Shown here piece after piece: positions 23,791-35,530 of a stretch of 64,000 nt of DNA. Numbering within the stretch: the first letter of the stretch is position 1; every line of letters begins with the position of its first letter. The DNA is from Bathymodiolus brooksi (lineage: Eukaryota > Mollusca > Bivalvia > Mytilida > Modiolidae), in the NCBI GenBank assembly GCA_963680875.1, contig OY804590.1:21576640-21640639 (forward strand), written 5' to 3'. The notes beneath the pieces are model-generated. The model saw only the letters and a program-made list of their open reading frames with translations. It ran no database searches and was not told the origin of the DNA. The translations under genes and the position numbers were made by a program.

Positions 23791-26700
23791 ATGTTCAGTT
23801 TGACTGCATTAGATCGTGGGTTCGAGCACGGTCTGGTCATGTGTTCAGTTTGACTGCATTAGATCGTGGGTTAGAGCACGGTCTGGTATTGTGTTCAGTT
23901 TGACTGCATTAGATCGTGGGTTTGAGCACGGTCTGGTCATGTGTTCAGCTTGACTGCATTAGATCGTGGGTTCGAGCACGGTCTGGTCATGTGTTCAATT
24001 TTACTGCATTAGATCGTGGGTTCGAGCACGGTCTGGTCATGTGTTCAATTTTACTGCATTAGATCGTGGGTTCGAGCACGGTCTGGTCATATGTTCAGTT
24101 TGACTGCATTAGATCGTGGGTTCGAGCACGGTCTGGTCATGTGTTCAGTTTGACTGCATTAGATCGTGGGTTAGAGCACGGTCTGGTATTGTATTCAGTT
24201 TGACTGCATTAGATCGTGGGTTTGAGCACGGTCTGGTCATGTGTTCAGTTTGACTGCATTAGATAGTGGGTTCGAGCACGGTCTGGTCATGTGTTCAGTT
24301 TGACTGCATTAGATCGTGGGTTTGAGCACGGTCTGGTCATGTGTTCAGTTTGACTGCATTAGATCGTGGGTTAGAGCACGGTCTGGTATTGTGTTCAGTT
24401 TGACTGCATTAGATCATGGGTTTGAGCACATTCTGGTCATGTGTTCAGTTTGACTGCATTAGATCGTGGAGCATGGTCTGGTCATGTGTTCAGCTTGACT
24501 GCATTAAATCGTGGAGCATGGTCTGGTCATGTGTTCAGTTTGACTGCATTAGATCATGGGTTCGAGCACGGTCTGGTCATGTGTTCAGTTTGACTGCATT
24601 AGATCGTGGAGCACGGTCGGGTCATTTGCTCACTTTGACTGCATTAGATCGTGGGTTAGAGCACGGCCGTGTCATGTGTTCAGTTTGACTGCATTAGATC
24701 GTGGGTTGGAGCACGGCCGTGTCATGTGTTCAGTTTGACTACATTAGATCGTGAGCACAGTCGTGTCATGTGTTCAGTTTGACTACATTAGATCGTGGGT
24801 TGGAGCATGGCCGTGTCATGTGTTCAGTTTGACTGCATTAGATCGTGGAGCACGGTCGGGTCATGTGTTCAGTTTGACTGCATTAGATCGTGGAGCACGG
24901 TCTGGTCATTTGCTCACTTTGACTGCATTAGATCGTGGGTTAGAGCACGGCCGTGTCATGTGTTCAGTTTGACTGCATTAGATCGTGGGTTGGAGCACGG
25001 CCGTGTCATGTGTTCAGTTTGACTGCATTAGATCGTGGAGCACGGTCGGGTCATGTGTTCAGTTTGACTGCATTAGATCGTGGAGCACGGTCTGGTCATT
25101 TGCTCACTTTGACTGCATTAGATCGTGGGTTAGAGCACGGCCGTGTCATGTGTTCAGTTTGACTGCATTAGATCGTGGGTTGGAGCACGGCCGTGTCATG
25201 TGTTCAGTTTGACTACATTAGATCGTGAGCACAGTCGTGTCATGTGTTCAGTTTGACTACATTAGATCGTGGGTTGGAGCATGGCCGTGTCATGTGTTCA
25301 GTTTGACTGCATTAGATCGTGGAGCACGGTCGGGTCATGTGTTCAGTTTGACTGCATTAGATCGTGGAGCACGGTCTGGTCATTTGCTCACTTTGACTGC
25401 ATTAGATCGTGGGTTAGAGCACGGCCGTGTCATGTGTTCAGTTTGACTGCATTAGATCGTGGGTTGGAGCACGGCCGTGTCATGTGTTCAGTTTGACTGC
25501 ATTAGATCGTGGAGCACGGTCGGGTCATGTGTTCAGTTTGACTGCATTAGATCGTGGAGCACGGTCTGGTCATTTGCTCACTTTGACTGCATTAGATCGT
25601 GGGTTAGAGCACGGCCGTGTCATGTGTTCAGTTTGACTGCATTAGATCGTGGGTTGGAGCACGGCCGTGTCATGTGTTCAGTTTGACTGCATTAGATCGT
25701 GGGTTGGAGCACGGCCGTGTCATGTGTTCAGTTTGACTGCATTAGATCGTGGGTTAGAGCACGGTCGTGTCATGTGTTCAGTTTGACTGCATTAGATCGT
25801 GGGTTGGAGCACGGCCGTGTCATGTGTTCAGTTTGACTACATTAGATCGTGGGTTAGAGCACGGCCGTGTCATGTGTTCAGTTTGACTGCATTAGATCAT
25901 GGGTTGGAGCACGGCCGTGTCATGTGTTCAGTTTGACTACATTAGATCGTGAGCACAGTCGTGTCATGTGTTCAGTTTGACTGCATTAGATCATGGGTTG
26001 GAGCACGGCCGTGTCATGTGTTCAGTTTGACTACATTAGATCGTGAGCACAGTCGTGTCATGTGTTCAGTTTGACTGCATTAGATCGTGGGTTGGAGCAC
26101 GGCCGTGTCATGTGTTCAGTTTGACTACATTAGATCGTGAGCACAGTCGTGTCATGTGTTCAGTTTGACTGCATTAGATCATGGGTTGGAGCACGGCCGT
26201 GTCATGTGTTCAGTTTGACAACATTAGATCGTGAGCACAGTCGTGTCATGTGTTCAGTTTGACTGCATTAGATCGTGGGTTGGAGCACGGCCGTGTCATG
26301 TGTTCAGTTTGACTACATTAGATCGTGAGCACGGCCGTGTCATGTGTTCAGTTTGACTACATTAGATCGTGGGTTAGAGCACGGCCGTGTCATGTGTTCA
26401 GTTTGACTGCATTAGATCATGGGTTGGAGCACGGCCGTGTCATGTGTTCAGTTTGACTACATTAGATCGTGAGCACAGTCGTGTCATGTGTTCAGTTTGA
26501 CTGCATTAGATCATGGGTTGGAGCACGGCCGTGTCATGTGTTCAGTTTGACTACATTAGATCGTGAGCACAGTCGTGTCATGTGTTCAGTTTGACTGCAT
26601 TAGATCGTGGGTTGGAGCACGGCCGTGTCATGTGTTCAGTTTGACTACATTAGATCGTGAGCACGGCCGTGTCATGTGTTCAGTTTGACTACATTAGATC

Positions 26701-28620
26701 GTGGGTTAGAGCACGGCCGTGTCATGTGTTCAGTTTGACTGCATTAGATCATGGGTTGGAGCACGGCCGTGTCATGTGTTCAGTTTGACTACATTAGATC
26801 GTGAGCACAGTCGTGTCATGTGTTCAGTTTGACTGCATTAGATCATGGGTTGGAGCACGGCCGTGTCATGTGTTCAGTTTGACTACATTAGATCGTGAGC
26901 ACAGTCGTGTCATGTGTTCAGTTTGACTGCATTAGATCGTGGGTTGGAGCACGGCCGTGTCATGTGTTCAGTTTGACTACATTAGATCGTGAGCACAGTC
27001 GTGTCATGTGTTCAGTTTGACTGCATTAGATCATGGGTTGTAGCACGGCCGTGTCATGTGTTCAGTTTGACTACATTAGATTGTGAGCACAGTCGTGTCA
27101 TGTGTTCAGTTTGACTGCATTAGATCATGGGTTGGAGCACGGCCGTGTCATGTGTTCAGTTTGACTACATTAGATCGTGAGCACAGTCGTGTCATGTGTT
27201 CAGTTTGACTGCATTAGATCATGGGTTGGAGCACGGCCGTGTCATGTGTTCAGTTTGACTACATTAGATCGTGAGCACAGTCGTGTCATGTGTTCAGTTT
27301 GACTGCATTAGATCATGGGTTGGAGCACGGCCGTGTCATGTGTTCAGTTTGACTACATTAGATCGTGAGCACAGTCGTGTCATGTGTTCAGTTTGACTGC
27401 ATTAGATCATGGGTTGGAGCACGGCCGTGTCATGTGTTCAGTTTGACTACATTAGATCGTGAGCACAGTCGTGTCATGTGTTCAGTTTGACTGCATTAGA
27501 TCATGGGTTGGAGCACGGCCGTGTCATGTGTTCAGTTTGACTACATTAGATCGTGAGCACAGTCGTGTCATGTGTTCAGTTTGACTGCATTAGATCATGG
27601 GTTGGAGCACGGCCGTGTCATGTGTTCAGTTTGACTACATTAGATCGTGAGCACAGTCGTGTCATATGTTCAGTTTGACTACATTAGATCGTGAGCACAG
27701 TCGTGTCATGTGTTCAGTTTGACTACATTAGATCGTGAGCACAGTCGTGTCATGTGTTCAGTTTGACTACATTAGATCGTGAGCACAGTCGTGGCATGTG
27801 TTCAGTTTGACTACATTAGATCGTGAGCACGGCCGTGTCATGTGTTCAGTTTGACTACATTAGATCGTGAGCACGGCCGTGTCATGTGTTCAGTTTGACT
27901 ACATTAGATCGTGAGCACAGTCGTGTCATGTGTTCAGTTTGACTACATTAGATCGTGAGCACAGTCGTGTCATGTGTTCAGTTTGACTACATTAGATCGT
28001 GAGCACAGTCGTGTCATGTGTTCAGTTTGACTACATTAGATCGTGAGCACAGTCGTGTCATGTGTTCAGTTTGACTACATTAGATCGTGAGCACGGCCGT
28101 GTCATGTGTTCAGTTTGACTACATTAGATCGTGAGCACGGCCGTGTCATGTGTTCAGTTTGACTACATTAGATCGTGAGCACAGTCGTGTCATGTGTTCA
28201 GTTTGACTGCATTAGATCGTGAGCACAGTCGTGTCATGTGTTCAGTTTGACTACATTAGATCGTGAGCACAGTCGTGTCATGTGTTCAGTTTGACTACAT
28301 TAGATCGTGAGCACAGTCGTGTCATGTGTTCAGTTTGACTACATTAGATCGTGAGCACAGTCGTGTCATGTGTTCAGTTTGACTACATTAGATCGTGAGC
28401 ACAGTCGTGTCATGTGTTCAGTTTGACTACATTAGATCGTGAGCACAGTCGTGTCATGTGTTCAGTTTGACTACATTAGATCGTGAGCACAGTCGTGTCA
28501 TGTGTTCAGTTTGACTACATTAGATCGTGAGCACAGTCGTGTCATGTGTTCAGTTTGACTACATTAGATCGTGAGCACAGTCGTGTCATGTGTTCAGTTT
28601 GACTACATTAGATCGTGAGC
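23740..28620 (+). repeat. 4.9-kb array grown from a SINE head (50/45/44-bp units)
   Basis: About 100 tandem copies. Left part: 50-bp units (gtgttcagtttgactgcatt, agatcgtgggttcgagcacg, gtctggtcat). Middle: 50-bp units with ggttggagcacggccgtg mixed with 45-bp units that lost ggttc. Between about 24751 and 25690 a 474-bp higher-order block is repeated. From about 25900 the pattern alternates 50 and 44 bp, and from 27660 it is almost pure 44-bp units ending agatcgtgagcacagtcgtg. The B-box-like string survives only in the left part. All apparent proteins here (repeating FSLTALDRG and similar) are artefacts of the array. Confidence 0.95.
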
Positions 28621-28925
28621 ACAATAACATTGGTATTTGCTGCTTCTTCACGTAACATTAAGGAATAAGAGCAAAAACTGATTGTCTTGGAATCAGTGGA
28701 GCAACATCATGTTTAACTATGAACTGTTGTTTAAGTGAACTTTCTCTGTAAAAACCCATCTAAGCTTGTTGGTCTAGTACAAAGCGGGTATCACCATCTT
28801 ATTGAAAAGTAGTTTGTCCTCTACATGATATAGCTGAAAAGTTGCCCACTTGCTGTTAAGCAAGAATCACTGGCTCACTTATTCAAAACTGCTCTTGCCA
28901 TCAATATAACTGAAATAGAGCTCAG
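28621..28925 (+). mobile_element. SINE family B body, end of the split copy
   Basis: Plus strand: attggtatttgctgcttctt, aacattaaggaataagagca, tgattgtcttggaatcagtg, ttggtctagtacaaagcggg, tatcaccatcttattgaaaa and catgatatagctgaaaagtt. Same order as 40775-41040. It continues directly from the last array unit, so the array lies within one SINE copy. Confidence 0.75.
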
Positions 28926-29079
28926 TTGGTGTTAAATAAGTATCAATCAATGAATCATACTGTTATAATTAATGTTGCTAAAACAGACAGATACAACTGA
29001 CCATCACATCCACCAAAACAAACACTGATCTAACTATGACATCACCACCAGTCTATAACGGCTACCATCAAGGAGAACA

Positions 29080-30200
29080 ATTCACCATCATCAACAGATG
29101 AACCAACCAGGGCTGGAACCCACAATCTACTGCACTAGAGGCAAGCACGCTAACCATTACACCACAGATACAGTTGTAAAGGCAAAGACCTGTCACCATC
29201 ATCAACAGATGAACCATCCAGGGCTGGAACCCACAATCTACTGCACTGGAGGCAAGTACGCTAACCATTACACCACAGATACAGTTGTAAAGGCAAAGAC
29301 CTGTCACCATCATCAACAGATGAACCAACCAGGGCTGGAACCCACAATCTACTGCACTGGAGGCAAGTACGCTAACCATTACACCACAGATACAGTTGTA
29401 AAGGCAAAGACCTGTCACCATCTTCAACAGATGAACCAACCAGGGCTGGAACCCACAATCTACTGCACTAGAGGCAAGCACGCTAACCATTACACCACAG
29501 ATACAGTTGTAAAGGCAAAGACCTGTCACCATCATCAACAGATGAACCATCCAGGGCTGGAACCCACAATCTACTGCACTGGAGGCAAGTACGCTAACCA
29601 TTACACCACAGATACAGTTGTAAAGGCAAAGACCTGTCACCATCATCAACAGATGAACCAACCAGGGCTGGAACCCACAATCTACTGCACTGGAGGCAAG
29701 TATGCTAACCATTACACCACAGATACAGTTGTAAAGGCAAAGGCCTGTCACCATCATCAACAGATGAACCATCCAGGGCTGGAACCCACAATCTACCACA
29801 CTGAGGCAAGCACGCTAACCATTACACCACAGATACAGTTGTAAAGGCAAAGACCTGTCACCATCATCAACAGATGAACCATCCAGGGCTGGAACCCACA
29901 ATCTACCGCACTGAGGCAAGTACGCTAACCATTACACCACAGATACAGTTGTAAAGGCAAAGACCTGTCACCATCAACAGATGAACCAACCAGGGCTGGA
30001 ACCCACAATCTACTGCACTGGAGGCAAGTACGCTAACCATTACACCACAGATACAGTTGTAAAGGCAAAGACCTGTCACCATCATCAACAGATGAACCAA
30101 CCAGGGCTGGAACCCACAATCTACTGCACTGGAGGCAAGCACGCTAACCATTACACCACAGATACAGTTGTAAAGGCAAAGACCTGTCACCATCATCAAC
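29080..30200 (-). repeat. 111-bp array of tRNA-like SINE heads
   Basis: Ten units (anchors at 29111, 29222, 29333, 29444, 29555, 29666, 29777, 29887, 29994 and 30105), mostly exactly 111 bp. On the minus strand each carries TGGTGTAATGGTTAG, a perfect A-box match, and about 30 bp later GGGTTCCAGCCC, a B box with one mismatch. That is the normal layout of a Pol III internal promoter. Because 111 is divisible by 3, frames of 243 and 248 codons stay open on the two strands; both are artefacts. Confidence 0.9.
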
Positions 30201-30257
30201 ATATACTCCTGCCCAAAATAGCCATCAATTGTACAATTTTAAATATGGTTTTAGGTT

Positions 30258-30512
30258 AATGGTGTTTAACGCCACTTTCAACAATATTTCAGTTATATCG
30301 TGGTGGTCAGTTTTATTGGTGGAGGAAACCAGAGAACCCGGATAAAACCACTGACCTGTCGCAAGTCACTGACAAACTTTTATCACATAATGTTGTATCG
30401 AGTACACTTCACATGAAGGGGATTCGAACTCACAACGTTAGTAGTGATAGGCACTGATTGCATAGGTAGTTGTAAATCCAACTATCATATGATGACGACC
30501 ATGACAGCTCCA
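30258..30512 (-). mobile_element. SINE family A
   Basis: Near full length: ggtgtttaacgccactttca, ggtggaggaaaccagagaac, actgacctgtcgcaagtcac, gggattcgaactcacaacgt and gtaaatccaactatcatatg in order. Confidence 0.85.
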
Positions 30513-30834
30513 TTTTATAAATGTAAACGTATTCTTTGCATAAGAAATAACATTGTTTTAACATTCTTAGTGAACACTACATTTTATTTATTGCAATTCT
30601 ATACAAAAGTGGAAAAATATATATTTCAGTGTCATGTCTCTAAATTGATTGTTAATTGATTACAAGAATATAATACTCAATAAAAATAGTTTTAATATTC
30701 CAGAAAGACATACAAGATAATAGAAATAATAAAATTAAATTATGATTTTTTTTTAATACCTTTTGGGGATCGCAGTGGGGATTTGGATATTTCTTTCAAG
30801 GCAGATTTAAAATCTAACATTTTTTTTTTTAAAC

Positions 30835-31250
30835 TAGAGATCCAACTGAGCATGTATTGCTCACCTGAATAATTGGGTTAAATAAAATAGGTAATTTTCA
30901 AGAAAAAGCTTTTTCTTCCTATTCTCATAGGATCCTATGTTATACAATGTCTTGTGGTGGTGGCCATCTTCGATTTCAGATCCATATAAAAATAAGAATT
31001 TTTTTTTAAGGAGTTTATCAAATTATTATTCTTGCTCAGTTCAGTTCAATCAAGTTTCTAATTTTTCAGAAAATTATCTCATCATTTTGCCAAAGAGACC
31101 AATGTTAAACTTGACCTGCGTCGGTGACCATTTTGAATTTCAAATCCATACAAATAATAAAAACTATGCAAGGGACTTTACTATTTCAATGATTATTCAT
31201 GTAGTGTGGATTCTACCAAGTTTCTAAGAAATATTAGTTTATTCACAATA
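30835..31250 (+). repeat. dispersed repeat, two related monomers
   Basis: Monomers near 30945-31080 and 31110-31250 each hold a ggccatcttcgatttcagat / gaccattttgaatttcaaat word, a catacaaataataa-like word, ttattcntgnntag and tnaagtttcta. Preceded by tgctcacctgaataattggg, like the hairpin ends of other (GGAC)n repeats. Function none expected. Confidence 0.5.
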
Positions 31251-31309
31251 AAATATATTTATTGGTATACTTCCGTTGAGTTATTTAGTTATTGCCATAT
31301 TGGTGTTTT

Positions 31310-31500
31310 TCATGACTTTCACTAATTTTTCATCTATATCATAACTGTGAGACTTGTTGAGGAAGGAAAGCCCTGACAGCTATAATGAGCTAACCAGTAA
31401 AACCGCAGCCTTGGATCTAGAAACTTTTAACAAGTGAGGTTGGTAACAGGGCTGGAGCCCACATCAGTAGTAAATATTAGGCTTGTAGTGTAGTCAGTGA
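31310..31500 (-). mobile_element. degenerate SINE fragment
   Basis: tttttcatctatatcataac, ggaaggaaagccctgacagc, ggctggagcccac and tagtgtagtcagtga follow the order of SINE tails and heads, but much is eroded. Confidence 0.4.
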
Positions 31501-31512
31501 CCATAACCATTC

Positions 31513-31660
31513 ACTGACAAACTTTATCAAATAATGTTGTATCGAGTACACCTTGTCTGAGTGGGATTCGAAATCACAACTATGGTGGTGATAGGCACTG
31601 GTTACACAGGTAGTTGTAAATCCAACTACTATTCGACCATGGCCACAACGGCCCCACCAA
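31513..31660 (-). mobile_element. SINE family A, head half only
   Basis: From cactgacaaactttatcaaa to gaccatggccacaacggccc. The tail half is absent. Confidence 0.75.
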
Positions 31661-31723
31661 TGATGAATCCCATAAAAGGTGTAACAAGTTTTAAGATGTT
31701 AGGTTTGGCTTAGGTTTATGTAT

Positions 31724-31852
31724 ATGGTGTTTAACACCACTTTCAACAATATTTCAGTTATATCGGGGTTCGAACTCACAACTTTTGTGGTGATAAGCAT
31801 TGATTGCCACAGGTAGTTGTAATACGATACGATCACTACCACGACGGCCCCT
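31724..31852 (-). mobile_element. SINE family A with internal deletion
   Basis: Tail (ggtgtttaacaccactttca, caatatttcagttatatcgg) joined directly to head (ggttcgaactcacaactttt). About 125 bp of the middle is missing. Confidence 0.75.
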
Positions 31853-32130
31853 TAAGATGTTAAGAGTTATTCCAAGGGCTAAAATATATGCTTTGTTTCA
31901 AACTGAAAAACAGACTTTTACTTATAAACTTGAAATCTCCAATATAATATAAGAAAGTCTGTCAACTGTTTAAGAATCATAATCTCTGTATAAATTTTAC
32001 TACTGCACTGACTCGGATTGTTTTTTCTCACTGCTTTCTTTTTTAAACGTTAATAGTACCACAGTTGAATTTTGTATTCTCAAACTCTGATAAGTTTCTC
32101 CCGAGTTTTGTCTGCATTCTGACTGTGGTA

Positions 32131-32235
32131 ATCTAACACTACTTCCTGTCTGTAGTCAACTAACACTACTTCCTGTCTGTAGTCAACTAGTACTACTTCC
32201 TGTCTTAAGAATATTCACACAACTTCCTGACTGAT
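32131..32235. repeat. 27-28-bp repeat over the stop codon of the gene
   Basis: Three to four copies of ctacttcctgtctgtagtca plus spacer. On the minus strand the repeat (ggaagtagt...gttgac) supplies the last codons GSSTS and the TGA at 32185-32183; further copies continue into the 3' UTR. Confidence 0.7.
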
Positions 32236-33251
32236 GTATACCATTAACTAAAACTTTCTTTGATTTCTCATCAGCAGTTTGTTTTAAATTATTATTTTCA
32301 GATTTGTTTTCTACTTCCTGGATTTCAGAATTGTGAGATAAATAGTTTTGAGTATTTTCAGTGTGTGACCCATTTATCTGAGGTTCACATGCTTGAGATT
32401 CGTCATTTGATTGCTTATTATTCCTTGTCCTTCTTGTCCTTTTTACCACAATGGAAGAATCATCTCCCTTTTCTGGAGATTTCTGATTCTCAAAGCCTTT
32501 AATAGTAGAAGCCACAAAATCTTTCGGCAAAGAGAATGAATCGCCAACTACACTCGATTTTTCTTCCTCTAATTGAGTGATAGTCTGAGTATTCTGACAA
32601 CGTTTCCCTTCATCATTCAATTCCAGTATAAAATCATTAGAGCTTACACATTGTGTGTCAACTGGGAGAGTTTTTTTGAGATTTTGATTGAGAACTTCCA
32701 CCACATTTGGTGATACCACTATGTTTTCAGAAGCTGTCATGTCTCTGTTTACAACAGTAACATCTACTGTTATCGTCTTGACAGCATCAAGATCATGTTT
32801 GCAATATGCAATAACATTAATGTCCGCTCGGCTATCTAATACGTCAGTATCTTTACAGATCAGTTTTGTTTTTAAAACACATGCGTCTTCTTCATTCTGT
32901 AAGACTACCGTCTGTTCTTGTTCTTCCTTTTGTAAAACTACCATCTGTTTTTGTTCTTCCGTGGTATGATTTAATTTGGCTAATACTTCCCCGTCTTTAC
33001 TTACTTGGACATTCAAAAGTTCATTTTGTTCTTTATCTTGTGGGATTTTGTCGGGATGTTTCTCCTCAACGACAACGTTTTCCTTAATTTCTCTTGAATT
33101 CCTTTTTGTAGAATCTTTTTTGCCTACTTCTTTTCTAGCAGACGGTGCCTTTAGCAGACCTTTTGTCTTTATCAATTCCTCATCTAAAGGATTTGGTTTG
33201 TTTGCTGTTAAAACTTCTCTTTCTTCCTGTGCTGTCCTAATAGCATCAACC
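32183..33251 (-). CDS. coiled-coil protein gene, last coding exon
   Basis: Terminal coding exon (355 residues plus TGA) of the only gene I can support. The acceptor is atattttag just upstream (33252-33260); the first base G completes the AG left by exon 34484-34576. The frame then reads VDAIRTAQEEREVLTANKP and stays open to 32183. Composition is strongly charged and low in hydrophobics: Glu/Lys/Gln-rich near 33000, a small internal repeat (EEQKQMVVLQ, then EEQEQTVVLQ), a basic VKRTRRTRNNK cluster that could be a nuclear localisation signal, and an Asn/Ser-rich end. No folded domain is visible; it is probably a disordered tail. The gene's exons lie from here to past the right edge. I do not recognise the family, so no function is given. 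Confidence 0.85.
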
Positions 33252-33289
33252 CTAAAATATCAAAAATAGTCAGTGAATGGTTGTTGTTG

Positions 33290-33425
33290 TATCACCAAGT
33301 GAGTAATTTTTCAGCTATATTACTGTATGGCGAGAAAAGGTTGCATTGCATGAGATGATGACAATGTCCGTTTTGTAATATCTAAATTTGGTAAGAACCA
33401 AACAAGGAAAGTTCTAGCCAAATTT
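33290..33425 (-). mobile_element. SINE family B tail fragment in intron
   Basis: aatttttcagctatattact, tggcgagaaaaggttgcatt and gcatgagatgatgacaatgt match the family B tail order. Confidence 0.5.
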
Positions 33426-33932
33426 ACTTTAAAGGGATTTTATATTTGATTATGTCCTACTAAAGTATCCATTTTGGATTTTGAAAGTTTTACAATCTAA
33501 TACTGGTAGATGATGCAGATGTAAGCAACGTGAAGACAATAGACCAGGAATCCTATCAAAACAAGTGTGTTCAAAATACTTATAATCAACAATTTTTAGA
33601 TTCTAGATGAAGGATGTACAGTTGCTTTTTTAATTTTAATTCATGAATGAAAACAAAAAATAAATTTCTCACAAAGGAAGAAAACTTCTTCCACAATCTT
33701 CAAGATTTTTTTCTCTCTCGAACTTTGCAACAGGAATCCCAAATTTTAGCTTCCTCAATAAGGACAATCCTGGATCAAAATAACAAATGTAGAATACCAA
33801 TTTCTAATGAGAAGTAATCCTACACTACTACATTGGTTACAAGAATTGTCCTTGACCTGAGCTTTCAACAAAAACAAGATTGTACGACCTCTCAAGTCAC
33901 AATACTTTGATTAATTTCCTTCATTAAAAAGG

Positions 33933-34188
33933 AGGCTGTTGTGGTCGTGATCCTATGGTAGTTGGATTCACAACTACCTATGCAATCAATGTCTATCACC
34001 ACTAAAGTTGTGAGTTCGAATCCCGTTCATGGCGAGGTGTACTCGATACAACATTATGTGATAAAGTTTATCATTGACTTGCTACAGATCAGTGGTTTTC
34101 TCAAGGTACTCTGGCTTCCTCCACCGATAAAACTGACTGCCAAGATATAACTGAAATAGTGTTCCAAGTGGCATTAAACACCATAACC
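33933..34188 (+). mobile_element. SINE family A in intron, antisense to the gene
   Basis: Near full length on the plus strand: ggctgttgtggtcgtgatcc, gttgtgagttcgaatcccgt (B-box match), gtgtactcgatacaacatta, ttcctccaccgataaaactg and ggcattaaacaccataaccc. Confidence 0.9.
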
Positions 34189-34284
34189 CTAACTCTTCAT
34201 CAAACAACATTAAGGTCTATTAATATTGAGAGCATATCACGTCCAGCTGTGTCCTACCATGTGGTGAACAAACAACAGATACAT

Positions 34285-34440
34285 ATAGAATAACGACAGT
34301 CTTGAGGGCCGAGATAGACATTATCACTAGTATTTCAGCGAGTCCGATAGAACCAGCTGTGATACTAGTGATAATGTCTGTTGAGACATTCAATTCTGAC
34401 GTCATTGGATTTATCGGTAATGTCATAGTATGCTTGACAT
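34285..34440. mobile_element. palindromic MITE-like repeat
   Basis: Central 17-bp perfect inverted pair gacattatcactagtat (34317-34333) and its complement (34362-34378), flanked by imperfect matches. A related copy, inverted, lies at about 58095-58200 (ctagtgataatgtctgtctc, actgacgttattctata). Confidence 0.55.
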
Positions 34441-34483
34441 CACACTGACCAATATTTTCCAATAAATAATGTGTTAGACTTAC

Positions 34484-34576
34484 CTTTGTTGTGAGTCGGG
34501 TGTCATTGTGTTTATCTGCTCAAATATCTGGGCTATTTTTGTGTCATTTTCACTGTTCTTTGTGGTCTGGCCAAGT
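34484..34576 (-). CDS. coiled-coil protein gene, internal exon
   Basis: 93 bp, acceptor ttatttacag, donor aaag|gtaagt. It starts with the third base of a codon and ends with two bases (AG) completed by the G of the last exon. It encodes LGQTTKNSENDTKIAQIF followed by EQINTMTPDSQQ. The amphipathic IAQIFEQINTM is compatible with the end of the coiled coil. Phase matches on both sides, which is the main evidence that it is real; the surrounding longer open frame is intron read-through. Confidence 0.85.
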
Positions 34577-34754
34577 CTGTAAATAAAATATTCTCTATAC
34601 AGCATGACTTTACATGTATTAGTAATCCAAGCACTAATCATTACCTTCTGTGTGGATAATATAGCCAAAACAAACTGGTAAATGGTGATCTGTAATACAT
34701 CAAACTGATAATTTCTACATAATGACAAAACCTGTGCTACAACATACTTTATGA

Positions 34755-34990
34755 GATAAAATAAGATGAATCAGGTTACAATGACCTATTTTTGGGGAGA
34801 TAAAATCAGATGAATCAGGTTACAATGACCTATTTTTGGGGAGATAAAATAAGATGAATCAGGTTACAATGACCTATTTTTGGGGAGATAAAATCAGATG
34901 AATCAGGTTACAATGACCTATTTTTGGGGAGATAAAATAAGATGAATCAGGTTACAATGACCTATTTTTGGGGAGATAAAATAACGTCAG
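34755..34990. repeat. 44-bp tandem array in intron
   Basis: Five copies of a 44-bp unit (aagatgaatcaggttacaat, gacctatttttggggagata, aaat). Copies alternate between ataagatg and atcagatg. Confidence 0.9.
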
Positions 34991-35069
34991 TCAGGTTCTA
35001 ATAGATAGAATATCAATCTTTCTGAATTTACCGTTGGGTCAAAATGACACGATTTTCGTTAGAGTTATT

Positions 35070-35235
35070 GTCGTTTATAGTCACTTGCAATACTTTTTCA
35101 GTTACATTGTGACTACTAGTATCAGATTTATTGGGGGAAGGAAATCCTAGACATATATAACAAACTGACTGGTGCAATACTCTGCCTTGAGTAGATGTCA
35201 GGAAATTTTAACAACCTTAACCACTCTGCTAACCA
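35070..35235 (-). mobile_element. degenerate SINE fragment in intron
   Basis: tttttcagttacattgtgac, tattgggggaaggaaatcct and aaccttaaccactctgctaa follow the SINE tail-to-head order, but most of the middle is eroded. Confidence 0.4.
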
Positions 35236-35339
35236 TTTTTTTCTTTCAGAAAAGTTTAATGGACAAGTTTTCCCTTCTAAAAGATCAAATAGTTTCTTTT
35301 AATTAAAACATTATGACATTAAAATTTACTTTGTCATTT

Positions 35340-35530
35340 GTAAGAAAATTTTGAATATAATCAGAAGCCGTAAATCGAAGAAGGACATGTACAGACAATA
35401 CAATGATATAAAGAAAGAAGAAAAAGGGACAAGCAATGAGCTATAAAACACTACACAGAAAACTAAAGATTGAGCAACATAAACCCCACTAAAAACAAGG
35501 GGTGAAATTTGGTGTTCCACAAAGGTTAAC
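35340..35530. repeat. dispersed repeat in intron
   Basis: Contains actacacagaaaactaaaga, aacataaaccccactaaaaa and caaggggtgaaatttggtgt, a pattern echoed at 3690-3730 (acagaccccaccaaaaaccg, agggtgaac). Non-coding. Confidence 0.45.

Noticed and set aside
24416..25686. Overlapping plus-strand frames repeating FSLTALDRG
   Set aside because: Products of the 45/50-bp array; no start context, and the same peptide appears in staggered frames.
29068..29844. Two long open frames (243 codons minus, 248 codons plus) over the same stretch
   Set aside because: They are open because the 111-bp repeat length is divisible by 3; the sequence is a tandem SINE head and not a protein gene.
32260..33269. Plus-strand Ser/Phe-rich open frames opposite the last exon
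   Set aside because: Shadows of the minus-strand exon, which has phase-matched splice evidence.
34480..34728. 82-codon minus-strand frame as a separate small gene
   Set aside because: Only its last 31 codons are exon (34484-34576); the upstream part is intron before a clear acceptor.
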